From positions 62,001 to 126,000 of the forward strand of contig NZ_JAMBPQ010000014.1 in assembly GCF_024206495.1 (NCBI RefSeq): a stretch of DNA of 64,000 nucleotides. Reading direction: 5' to 3'. The notes beneath the pieces were generated by a model. It worked only from the letters and a program-made list of their open reading frames with translations, did not search any database and was not told the origin of the DNA. Positions 37,576-45,778 of the stretch are shown here, one piece after another. Numbering within the stretch: position 1 is the stretch's first letter; each line of letters opens with the position of its first letter. This DNA is from Paraburkholderia sp. CNPSo 3272 (GTDB lineage: Bacteria > Pseudomonadota > Gammaproteobacteria > Burkholderiales > Burkholderiaceae). A program made the translations under genes and the position numbers.

Positions 37576-40500
37576 TGATGAGACTCCGTGGCTTTCTTGT
37601 CGCTGCGATGCATGATGGCAAAGACGCAGGGAACAAATAGCAAAGTGGCAAACGTGGCGACCAGCAAGCCGCCGATTACGGCCCTGCCGAGCGGGGCGTT
37701 CTGCGAATTACTGAAGGACATGGGCAGCATGCCGATGATCATTGCGAGCGCCGTCATGATGACCGGACGGATCCGCGCGTAGCCCGCTTCGATCGCGGCC
37801 GCGACGGCGTTGCCGTGCGCCGCCAGACGTTCGCGGGCGAACGAGACGACGAGGATCGAGTTGGCGGTGGCGGTGCCCATGCACATGATGGCGCCGGTGA
37901 GCGCCGGAACCGAGAGGTGCGTGTGCGTGAGGAACAGACTCCATACGATGCCGGCGAGCGCGCCCGGGAGCGCCGTAATGATGATGAACGGGTCGAGCCA
38001 CGACTGGAAATTAACGACAATCACCAGGTAGACCAGCAGCACCGATACCACCAGCCCGCCTATCAGCTCGATGTAGGCGCTCATCATGGTCGTTGCCTGT
38101 CCACGCACGTGGACGCTTGCGCCATGCGGCAGTTGAGGCGCCATCTCGTGAATGGCCTGCTGAACGTCGTCGTACACGGCGCCCAGATCGCGTCGCTGAT
38201 TGCTGACGTAGATATCCACCACCGGAAGAATGTTGTAGTGCGACACCAGCAGCGGCGTGCCCGTCTGTGTGATGCGCCCAAGCGCGCCCAGCAGTTCCAT
38301 GCGTTTGCCGCTCGGTGCGCCAGTCCCCTCGTCGATCGGAATCGTCTCGAGGTCGTTCATCGAGGTGAGCTGGTCCTGAGGCGTCTGCATGTTGACGAGG
38401 TGCGAAACGCCGCTCGTCGTGTCCAGCCAATAGGTCGGCGCGGTCTGGCCGCTGCCCGAGAGCGTCGCGAGCGCATTGTTCGCAACATCGGACTCCGAAA
38501 GGCTCATGCCCGAGGCAAAAGAGCGGTCAGCGGCGACGAGCAGAGTCGGTTCGTTGAATGCCTGCTGGATGCGCACGTCCGCGGTCCCCGGAACCTTCCT
38601 GAGGCGCGCCGCGAGCTGTTGTGCAAACGCCATATTGGCCGCTTGCCCCCGGCCCGAGATCTGCACGTCGATGGGCGCGGGCAGTCCAAAGTTGAGGATC
38701 TTCGCCGTGATGTCCCCGGGCAAGAACGAGAATTCGGTGCTCGGGAACAGCTTCGGCAGTTCGCGGCGCAGCTTGAAGCGGTAATCGTCGACGGGCGACG
38801 CATCGTTCTTCAGACCAATTTCAATGTCGCAGTCCTGCGGCCCGATGGTGCCGTCCGCGCTGTAGGCTTCGTTGATGCCGCTCGCCGGCAGGCCGCAATT
38901 ATCGACCAGGTTCGTCACCTGGCCCGGCAGGATCTGACGGATCGCCTGGTTCACGAGCACTGCGTTACGGCTTGCGTCTTCCAGACGCGTGCCGATCGGC
39001 GCGCGCATGTGCATCGCGATCTCGCCGGATTTGATGCCGGGAAAGAAGTCACGCCCGAGGAAGGCGATCAGGCTCATCGAGGCGACGGTACACGCGACGA
39101 ATACCAGCACGAAACGGCGCCGATGGTGCACGGCGCTCGTGAGGACCACCCGGTACCGCTCGCGGAACCTCGTGAAACGACGCTCGAAGCCCCGCTGGAA
39201 CCGCTTGAAGAACCCGGGATTGCCGTGGTCGCCGCCGTGCCCGTGTACCTGGCCGCGAAGCAGCCACGCAGCCATGGTGGGCACGAGCGTACGCGAGAGG
39301 ATGAACGAAGCGATCATTGCGTAGATGATGGCTTCCGCAAGCGGACGGAAGAGGTAGCCTGAGATGCCGCCGAGCTGGAACATCGGCAGCCAGACAATGC
39401 AGATGCAAAGTGTGGCCACCAGTGTGGGCACCACGATCTGGTTCGCCGCCGCGATGATGCCAGGTTCGAGTTCCGCACCGGACTCAAGGTGCGAGTCGAT
39501 GTTCTCGATCATGACGGTGGCATCGTCGACGAGAATGCCCACCGCGAGCGCCAGACCGCCTAGTGTCATCACGTTGATGGTCTGCCCGGTCAGGTGCAGC
39601 ATGATCACGGAGCAGAGGATCGCCAGCGGAATGGAGGTCGCCACGATGATCGTGGAGCGCCAGCTGCCGAGAAATAGCAGCACCGTCATGCCCGTAAGGA
39701 CGGCGGCCGTCAACATTTCCTGCACGACCTCACGAATCGAGTCGCTCACGAAGCCCGATGCGTCGTTCAGCGGCGTGATCTTCACGCCGGGCGGCAGCGT
39801 CCGCTCGATGGCGGGCAGCGCCTTCTTGACGCCGGCCACCACCGCTAGCGTCGAAGCATTGCCGCTCTTCAGGATTTCGATGAGCACCGACTGCTTGCCC
39901 TTGACGAGCACGGCGTTCATCTGCGGCGAGGGACCGCGGTGGACATAGGCGACATCATGCAGGTAGACCGTGGCGCCATTGACGGTCTTGATGGGCAGGT
40001 TGTTGAACGTCGATACCGCAACCGGCGTGGAGTTGGTCTCCACCATGAAATCGAGCGCGCCGATCTTCTGGTCACCCGCCGGCAGCACGACGTTCTCGTG
40101 GCTCAGCGCCGCGGCTACGTCCGCGGCGGAAAGGCCATGCGCGAGCAGCTCCGCCTGATTGAGATCGACCTCCACGTACAGCGGCGCACCGCCATACGGG
40201 CTCGGGATTGACGTGCCGGGCACCGACACCAGCGCGGGCCGGATAAGGTTCGATGCCATGTCGTAGACCTGGGCGGCAGTCATGTTCGACGCCGACACCT
40301 GCAGATCGAGCACCGGCACGGATGAGGCACTGTACGACAGGACCTGCGGCGGCGTAATGCCCGCGGGCATCTGCTTGAGCACGGTTTGTGAGATCGAGGC
40401 CACCTGCGCCTGCGCCGCGTCGATGTCGGTGCCGGGCTGGAAGAAGATCTTCACGACGGCGCGCCCATAGAGCGACTGACTCTCAATGTGTTCGATATTG

Positions 40501-40730
40501 TCGACTGTGGCGGTCAGCGCGCGTTCGTAGTAGTACGCGACGCGCCCGGACATGTCTTGCGGCATCAGCCCGGTATAGGTCCACACGACTGCGACAACGG
40601 GAATACGGATGGCAGGAAAGATATCTGTGGGTGTCTTGCTGATTGCCGATAGCCCCCCGAGGATGATAAGTATGCTCATCACCACGAAGGTCAATGGACG
40701 GCGCAGCGCAACGAGGACAATGGCGTTCAT
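37572..40730 (-). CDS. RND efflux permease (HAE-1 type)
   Basis: A 1052-residue proton-driven pump with 12 helices and two large periplasmic loops. The proton-relay aspartates are present in TM4 (ALAVGILVDDATVMIEN), and the C-terminal half has the typical GIVWSLFLTHTHLSVPALTG and MCMGTATANSILVVSFA. It is the first gene of the operon (permease, adaptor, channel), an order unlike mexAB-oprM. No local regulator gene is present. Substrates cannot be predicted from sequence alone. Confidence 0.93.
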   Translation of the reverse strand: MNAIVLVALRRPLTFVVMSILIILGGLSAISKTPTDIFPAIRIPVVAVVWTYTGLMPQDMSGRVAYYYERALTATVDNIEHIESQSLYGRAVVKIFFQPGTDIDAAQAQVASISQTVLKQMPAGITPPQVLSYSASSVPVLDLQVSASNMTAAQVYDMASNLIRPALVSVPGTSIPSPYGGAPLYVEVDLNQAELLAHGLSAADVAAALSHENVVLPAGDQKIGALDFMVETNSTPVAVSTFNNLPIKTVNGATVYLHDVAYVHRGPSPQMNAVLVKGKQSVLIEILKSGNASTLAVVAGVKKALPAIERTLPPGVKITPLNDASGFVSDSIREVVQEMLTAAVLTGMTVLLFLGSWRSTIIVATSIPLAILCSVIMLHLTGQTINVMTLGGLALAVGILVDDATVMIENIDSHLESGAELEPGIIAAANQIVVPTLVATLCICIVWLPMFQLGGISGYLFRPLAEAIIYAMIASFILSRTLVPTMAAWLLRGQVHGHGGDHGNPGFFKRFQRGFERRFTRFRERYRVVLTSAVHHRRRFVLVFVACTVASMSLIAFLGRDFFPGIKSGEIAMHMRAPIGTRLEDASRNAVLVNQAIRQILPGQVTNLVDNCGLPASGINEAYSADGTIGPQDCDIEIGLKNDASPVDDYRFKLRRELPKLFPSTEFSFLPGDITAKILNFGLPAPIDVQISGRGQAANMAFAQQLAARLRKVPGTADVRIQQAFNEPTLLVAADRSFASGMSLSESDVANNALATLSGSGQTAPTYWLDTTSGVSHLVNMQTPQDQLTSMNDLETIPIDEGTGAPSGKRMELLGALGRITQTGTPLLVSHYNILPVVDIYVSNQRRDLGAVYDDVQQAIHEMAPQLPHGASVHVRGQATTMMSAYIELIGGLVVSVLLVYLVIVVNFQSWLDPFIIITALPGALAGIVWSLFLTHTHLSVPALTGAIMCMGTATANSILVVSFARERLAAHGNAVAAAIEAGYARIRPVIMTALAMIIGMLPMSFSNSQNAPLGRAVIGGLLVATFATLLFVPCVFAIMHRSDKKATESHQ

Positions 40731-41238
40731 GAATGGGTGTCCGCAACGTCTGGTTCAGTCAGTTCGAATGTCTAGCGTGATACAGCGAGGCGTTGAAAGA
40801 TACCGCCGATGCCAATCCCGATGAGAAAACTAAATGAAATTTCACGAGCATTGGGCCTTCCTTGGCGATGGGGGGGAACGTGGAGTATTTTGTCCGACGG
40901 TTAGCAAACCATTTCAACGCGGCGCGTAAGCGGTTACAGTCGTAACGATTGCGAAGAGGTCTCCCCGTTTTTGTCACCGGATCAAGCCGGGCACGAGTCT
41001 TCCAGAGTATTTCGCATTCCTTTGTAAATTAAAATTCATTTGCCAAGGGCATTTCTTTATCTATGACTTCACGCAGATTTCATTTGTAAATCGGGAGATA
41101 TGGACAACCCTGCCTCAGGGGAACAAGAATGAGTCCCGAAAGCAGGCAACCATCAACCGGACATTGCCTGGGGCGTAACAACCGCTCGCTTGCGGGCGGC
41201 TGCCGCCGATGTCATGTGAAAAAACTGTGGAGCATGTT
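40731..41238. promoter_or_regulatory. Divergent regulatory region, RND operon and malic enzyme
   Basis: 508 bp. An A/T-rich patch at about 41010-41100 holds the sequence TTTGTAAAT twice, 59 bp apart, and CAGGCAA/TTGCCTG form an inverted repeat with a 14-bp gap at 41143-41170, just ahead of the malic-enzyme gene. Either may be an operator. No gene is evident. Confidence 0.45.
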
Positions 41239-42891
41239 ATGAGCACGAGTAACACACGGACCGCACGTCAAATCCTTCGAGATCCCCGCAGCAACCGGGG
41301 CACGTCCTTTAGCGAAGAGGAGCGCCGCCGCTTTGGGCTCGAGGGGCTGCTGCCCCCCACGGTGCTGCCGCTGGACCGGCAAGTCGCGCGAGTCAAGGCC
41401 GAAGTCGCAGCACTGGACAACGACCTTCAGAAGTACCTCTTGCTGTCCGATCTGCAGGCCCGCAACGAAACGTTGTTCTATGCGACGGTCATGTCCGATC
41501 CCGCCCAGTTCATGCCGATCGTCTACACCCCGACCGTGGGCGAGGCGTGTCAGAAGTTCGACCATATCTTCCGTGCGACGCGAGGCGTGTATCTTCCGAT
41601 CACGGCTCGCGGCCGCGTCGACGAACTCCTCGCCAACTGGCCGGTCGAAGACGTTCGCTTCATCGTGGTGACGGATGGCGAGCGCATTCTGGGACTGGGC
41701 GACCTGGGCGTCGGCGGCATGGGGATTCCGATCGGAAAGCTCGCGCTCTATACCGCCTGCGCGGGTGTCCCACCGGAAGTCTGCCTGCCGGTCATGATCG
41801 ACGTCGGGACGAACAACCAGGCCCTGCTGGACGACCCCCTGTATCTCGGCCTGCGCCGTGAGCGCGTACGCGGCGAAGAATACGACGCCTTCCTGGCGGA
41901 ATTCGTCGAAGCGGTCCAGGCGCGCTTTCCGAAGTGCTGCATTCAGTGGGAAGACTTCGCGAACTTCAACGCGGTCGCGCTGCTTGCCCGTTACCGGGAC
42001 CGCATCTGCACGTACAACGACGACATTCAAGGCACAGCCGCGATCGCCCTCGCCGGCATCTATGGCGGCCTGCGCATCACCGGTCAGAAACTCTCGGAAC
42101 AGCGCTTCCTCTTCCTCGGCGCAGGCGCCGCGGCAACCGGCATCGCGGGCCTGATCACGCAGGCCATGATGCAGGAGGGGCTGTCGCGCGAACAAGCGCT
42201 GCAACGCACCGCGCTGTTCGACGCGAACGGCCTGCTGGTGAGTTCGCGCGACGATCTGGCCGACTTCCAGCGCCCCTTCGCGCTCGACCACTCACCGGTC
42301 GACCGCTTCGTCGACGCGATCCGGGCATTGCGCCCGACGGGCATCATCGGCGTGAGCACCGTCCCGCACCTGTTCGACAAGGACGTGATCGAAGCCATGA
42401 GCGCGCTCAACGAGCGGCCCATCATCTTCCCCTACTCGAACCCGACCTCGCGTTCCGAATGCACGGCCGAGGAGGCTTATCGCTGGTCCGATGGCCGTGC
42501 GATTTTCGCGAGCGGCAGTCCGTTCGCGCCCGTGACGTTCAACGGCCGCACCTTCGTCCCGGGGCAAGGCAACAATGTGTATATCTTCCCCGCACTGGGC
42601 ATGGCGATCTACGCGACCGAGGCCACCCGCGTGACCGATGAAATGTTCATCGTTGCCGCGCAGGCAGTAGCCGAACAGGTATCCGCCTCCGACCTGGAGA
42701 AGGGATTGATCTATCCGCCGCAGCAATCGATTCTCGAAGCTTCGCTGCATGTCGCCACCCGTGTGGCGAACTTCATCCATGACCATGGCTTTGCCCGTGC
42801 GCCGCGCCCCGCCGACATGGCCGCTCACATTCGCGCATGCGCATATCGTGCGGATTATCGGAGCATCGCGGACCTCAGCGCCGCCGCATGA
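41239..42891 (+). CDS. maeA: NAD-dependent malic enzyme (oxaloacetate-decarboxylating)
   Basis: A 550-residue malic enzyme that converts malate to pyruvate, CO2 and NADH. Family marks are PIVYTPTVGEACQKF, LGDLGVGGMGIPIGKL, the metal-binding IQWEDFANFNA, YNDDIQGTAAIALAG and the Rossmann FLGAGAAATGIAGL. Length matches the large NAD-type (SfcA/MaeA) rather than the fused MaeB. GGAG 8 bp before this ATG supports it over the ATG at 41209. It heads a co-directional set with NDH-2, AEC carrier and fumarase. Confidence 0.94.
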   Translation: MSTSNTRTARQILRDPRSNRGTSFSEEERRRFGLEGLLPPTVLPLDRQVARVKAEVAALDNDLQKYLLLSDLQARNETLFYATVMSDPAQFMPIVYTPTVGEACQKFDHIFRATRGVYLPITARGRVDELLANWPVEDVRFIVVTDGERILGLGDLGVGGMGIPIGKLALYTACAGVPPEVCLPVMIDVGTNNQALLDDPLYLGLRRERVRGEEYDAFLAEFVEAVQARFPKCCIQWEDFANFNAVALLARYRDRICTYNDDIQGTAAIALAGIYGGLRITGQKLSEQRFLFLGAGAAATGIAGLITQAMMQEGLSREQALQRTALFDANGLLVSSRDDLADFQRPFALDHSPVDRFVDAIRALRPTGIIGVSTVPHLFDKDVIEAMSALNERPIIFPYSNPTSRSECTAEEAYRWSDGRAIFASGSPFAPVTFNGRTFVPGQGNNVYIFPALGMAIYATEATRVTDEMFIVAAQAVAEQVSASDLEKGLIYPPQQSILEASLHVATRVANFIHDHGFARAPRPADMAAHIRACAYRADYRSIADLSAAA

Positions 42892-42964
42892 CCGCGTCTC
42901 GAACTGCGCCGCCCGGCGCAGTTTGGCGCACCGACATCGAACCCATGGAAAGGCAGGTGCCTGA

Positions 42965-44299
42965 ATGCATCGCATCGTAATCATAGGCGGCGGGGCCGGA
43001 GGCCTCGAGCTGGCGACCCGTCTGAGCAACCGCTTCGGCCTGCGCAAGCGTCAACGCGAGGGCAATGTTTGCGTCACGCTGGTCGACCGCCACCCCGCCC
43101 ATGTCTGGAAGCCCCTGCTGCACAAGGTGGCGGCGGGCAGCATGAGCCCGGCCTCCCACGAGCTTTCCTATGCCGCCCAGGCTCGCTGGCACGGATTCGA
43201 TTTCCATCAGGGCGAGCTGGTCGGGCTCTCGCGTTCGTCAAAGCAGGTAATGCTCGGCGCCGTGCATGACGATCAGGGTGTCGAGTTGTTGCCGCAGCGC
43301 GCGCTCGACTACGACACGCTGGTCGTCGCTATCGGCAGCACGACTCAGTACTTCGGCGTGGAGGGCGCGGCCAGTCATGCGATCGCGCTCGACTCGGTCG
43401 CCCAGGCCGAGCGCTTTCGCAGGCGCTTCATCGAAGCGTGCAGACGGGCCGGCGGGGCCGCGCCGGCCTGCGGCAGTGAGAACGGCGCCCTCGCGCCGCG
43501 CATGCAGGTCGTCATCGTCGGGGCTGGGGCAACGGGCGTCGAACTGTCGGCGGAGCTGCGCGACGCCGCCTGCGAATTGTCGCAATATGGACTTCACGAT
43601 CTTGACCCGACCCACGACGTGGGAATCGTCGTCATCGAGGCGGGGCCGCGCATCCTGCCAGCGCTTCCCGAGCGCGTGGCGCGCGCAACGGCTGAACGTC
43701 TCGACCAGCTGGGCGTGACGTTGATGGTGGGAGAGTCCGTCGCGCAGGTGCTCCCCGGCAGTGTCCTCACGGGCAGCGGCCAGCGGATACGCGCGGACTT
43801 GACGGTCTGGTCCGCGGGCGTGACGGCGCCCCCGGTGCTTTCCCTGCTCGACGGCTTGAACGTCAATCGGCGCGGCCAACTGGTCGTGCGCGACACGCTC
43901 CAGTCCGAAACCGACGACGACGTCTTCGCGCTCGGCGACTGCGCAGCCTGCGAATGGCCGGGAAAAAGCGGCGGCGTGCCGCCGCGCGCGCAAGCCGCGC
44001 ATCAGCAGGCCGCCTTTCTGGTCGAAGCGCTCACATGCCGGGTTGAGGGCAAGACGCTGCCACAGTTCAAGTATCGCGACTTTGGGTCTCTGGTTTCGCT
44101 TAGCCGGTTCGGCGCGGTCGGAAACCTCGTGGCGGGCAGCGGTGAGGGCATGTATGTCGCCGGCTGGGTTGCGCGCGGTTTGTACGCGTCGCTCGAGCGT
44201 ATGCACGTCGCGGCGTTGTACGGCATCCGGCGCATGGCGCTCGACACCGTGGCGAACTGGCTGCGCCGGTCGACGTGCCCTCGCATCAAGCTGCATTGA
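42965..44299 (+). CDS. ndh: NDH-2 type NADH:quinone oxidoreductase
   Basis: A 444-residue FAD flavoprotein. FAD-binding GGGAGGLELATRL is at the N-terminus, the NADH-binding GAGATGVELSAELRD near residue 185, and FALGDCAAC near residue 322. A C-terminal hydrophobic region may give membrane association. It reoxidises NADH with quinone without pumping protons. It lies 73 bp after malic enzyme, the source of NADH. A GGAAAGG ribosome site precedes the ATG. Confidence 0.92.
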   Translation: MHRIVIIGGGAGGLELATRLSNRFGLRKRQREGNVCVTLVDRHPAHVWKPLLHKVAAGSMSPASHELSYAAQARWHGFDFHQGELVGLSRSSKQVMLGAVHDDQGVELLPQRALDYDTLVVAIGSTTQYFGVEGAASHAIALDSVAQAERFRRRFIEACRRAGGAAPACGSENGALAPRMQVVIVGAGATGVELSAELRDAACELSQYGLHDLDPTHDVGIVVIEAGPRILPALPERVARATAERLDQLGVTLMVGESVAQVLPGSVLTGSGQRIRADLTVWSAGVTAPPVLSLLDGLNVNRRGQLVVRDTLQSETDDDVFALGDCAACEWPGKSGGVPPRAQAAHQQAAFLVEALTCRVEGKTLPQFKYRDFGSLVSLSRFGAVGNLVAGSGEGMYVAGWVARGLYASLERMHVAALYGIRRMALDTVANWLRRSTCPRIKLH

Positions 44300-44373
44300 A
44301 GCGACGACGCGGCGCCCCCGCGCGCGGCGCGGCCGTAGTCTGTGCCGAAAGTAAACGTAAAGGTAACCTCAAA

Positions 44374-45318
44374 GTGGCTTCTGCAGCGCATATCCTTTTG
44401 CCCATCTTCGCCCTGATCGCGGCGGGCTTCGTCGCCCGCCGGTTGGGCTGGTTCGGCCCCGCGGCGGCGTCGGAGCTCAACCGGTTCGTCGTTCATCTGG
44501 CGTTTCCCGCGTTGCTGTTCTCCGCCATGGCTCGCACGTCATGGCACGATCTCGACCAGCCCGCACTGGCCACGACATTTGCCCTGTCATGCGCCGCGGT
44601 GTTTGCCGCCGTGCTCGTGTGGCGCATGATCTCGGGCCGCCGCCTGGCCGATGCCAGCATCGACGCCATCGCTGCGTCCTATCCAAACGCAGGCTTTATA
44701 GGCTTCCCGCTGTGCCTGCTTGCGTTCGGGCCCGCGAGCCTCACGGCGGCCACCATCGTCAATATCCTGGTCGCAACGGTCCTCTTCGGCGTCACCTGCG
44801 TGCTGATGGAGTTCGGCCTGCAAGAGGAGGCAAACCGCCTCAAGATGGTACTCAAGGTGGTCAGAGGGCTTGCGCGCAACCCAATGATCGTTGCCCCGCT
44901 TGCGGGAGCCTTGGTGTCCGGACTGAAGCTGAAACTCCCCGGAGCGGCCGGCTCGTTCCTGAGCCTGCTTGGCGGCGCCGCAACCCCGGCCGCGCTCGTG
45001 GGGCTCGGAATGTTCCTTGCCGAAAAACGCAGTCCGGCGCGCGGCACGGCGCGCGATAGCGTGCTGCTAATGCTCGCGAAGCTGCTGATGCAGCCACTGG
45101 TCGCCTGGTGGTTCGCGTTTCGCGTTTTTGCGCTGCCTGCCTCGCTGGCCCAGATCGTCGTGATGCTGGCCGCACTGCCGACCGGCACCGGGCCTTACAT
45201 GCTGGCCGAGCACTACAAGCGCGATGCATCGCTGACCTCGCGCATCATTCTGCTCTCCACCGCGGTTTCCCTGGTCTCGCTTTCGGTTTTGATGACCTAC
45301 CTTCATGCCGCACATTGA
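44374..45318 (+). CDS. AEC-family (auxin efflux carrier type) transporter
   Basis: A 314-residue protein of about ten helices in the AEC family, which includes malate and malonate carriers in bacteria as well as plant PIN-like proteins. The core LPIFALIAAGFVARRLGWF and the second half TPAALVGLGMFLAEK are typical. A GTG with AAGG about 9 bp upstream is the best start. Its place between malic enzyme/NDH-2 and fumarase makes a C4-dicarboxylate such as malate the likely substrate; direction is unknown. Confidence 0.85.
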   Translation: MASAAHILLPIFALIAAGFVARRLGWFGPAAASELNRFVVHLAFPALLFSAMARTSWHDLDQPALATTFALSCAAVFAAVLVWRMISGRRLADASIDAIAASYPNAGFIGFPLCLLAFGPASLTAATIVNILVATVLFGVTCVLMEFGLQEEANRLKMVLKVVRGLARNPMIVAPLAGALVSGLKLKLPGAAGSFLSLLGGAATPAALVGLGMFLAEKRSPARGTARDSVLLMLAKLLMQPLVAWWFAFRVFALPASLAQIVVMLAALPTGTGPYMLAEHYKRDASLTSRIILLSTAVSLVSLSVLMTYLHAAH

Positions 45319-45372
45319 CAGCGAGTTCGCACGCAGATGGCAAAGCTCGATTCACTGGATTGCATTTGAAAT

Positions 45373-45563
45373 GGGTGACGGACAGCGTTGAACTCCGCTC
45401 GCCAATTGCGCGAACCCGCGTTACATCGAGACCGAACGCGGCGCGGGCTACGTCTTTATCGCGCAGGTGGATAAGCTGCCCGCCCTGGTCGAGTGGGAAA
45501 AGCGCTGACCGGCAGCTCGCTCGCCGCATCGCCTGAGTTTCACATGCAATACCGGTTCGCAGG
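45373..45563 (+). pseudogene. Internally deleted copy of the response-regulator locus
   Basis: Bases 45373-45413 resemble 48496-48537, about 200 bp upstream of the response regulator, and 45410-45563 match 49388-49534, its last 33 codons and trailing sequence. Read in frame, the copy ends NPRYIETERGAGYVFIAQV...WEKR and then TGA at 45506. About 850 bp present in the intact locus are absent at the junction. Confidence 0.85.
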
Positions 45564-45567
45564 ATGG

Positions 45568-45758
45568 GTTTCAGTCGCAATTGGTTAGCCGAAAGCTGAA
45601 ACCGTCGAATAATCCCCGGTTGTTGAAATATCCCCATCGAACGCGGTCCGACGCAACGAATCCGCCACAGGCGCGCAGGCTGCGTGCATGGGCCGAAGGA
45701 TCGCCGTTGCGGCACTGCCTTCGAAATGTCGGCTTTCCCAGCCGGACATCCTTTCAAC
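45568..45758. repeat. Intergenic repeat, copy B
   Basis: Diverged copy of 26919-27102. The 5' stem is partly kept (GTTTCAG...CTGAAAC), as are CGGTTGTTGAAAT and GCGTGCATGGGC. It follows the deleted response-regulator copy at once and ends 20 bp before the fumarase ATG, so the fumarase leader and possibly its promoter lie in this repeat. Confidence 0.75.
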
Positions 45759-45778
45759 GACCAGGCCAAATTACGAAC

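Larger units (their letters stand above)
45319..45778. other. Intergenic region of duplicated pieces
   Basis: 460 bp built from a deleted copy of a response-regulator locus and repeat copy B (both listed separately), directly upstream of the fumarase gene. No intact gene is evident. Confidence 0.65.

Noticed and set aside
36286..37578. 430-codon plus-strand frame over the RND adaptor
   Set aside because: Antisense shadow; the adaptor overlaps both neighbours by 4 bp and has all domain features.
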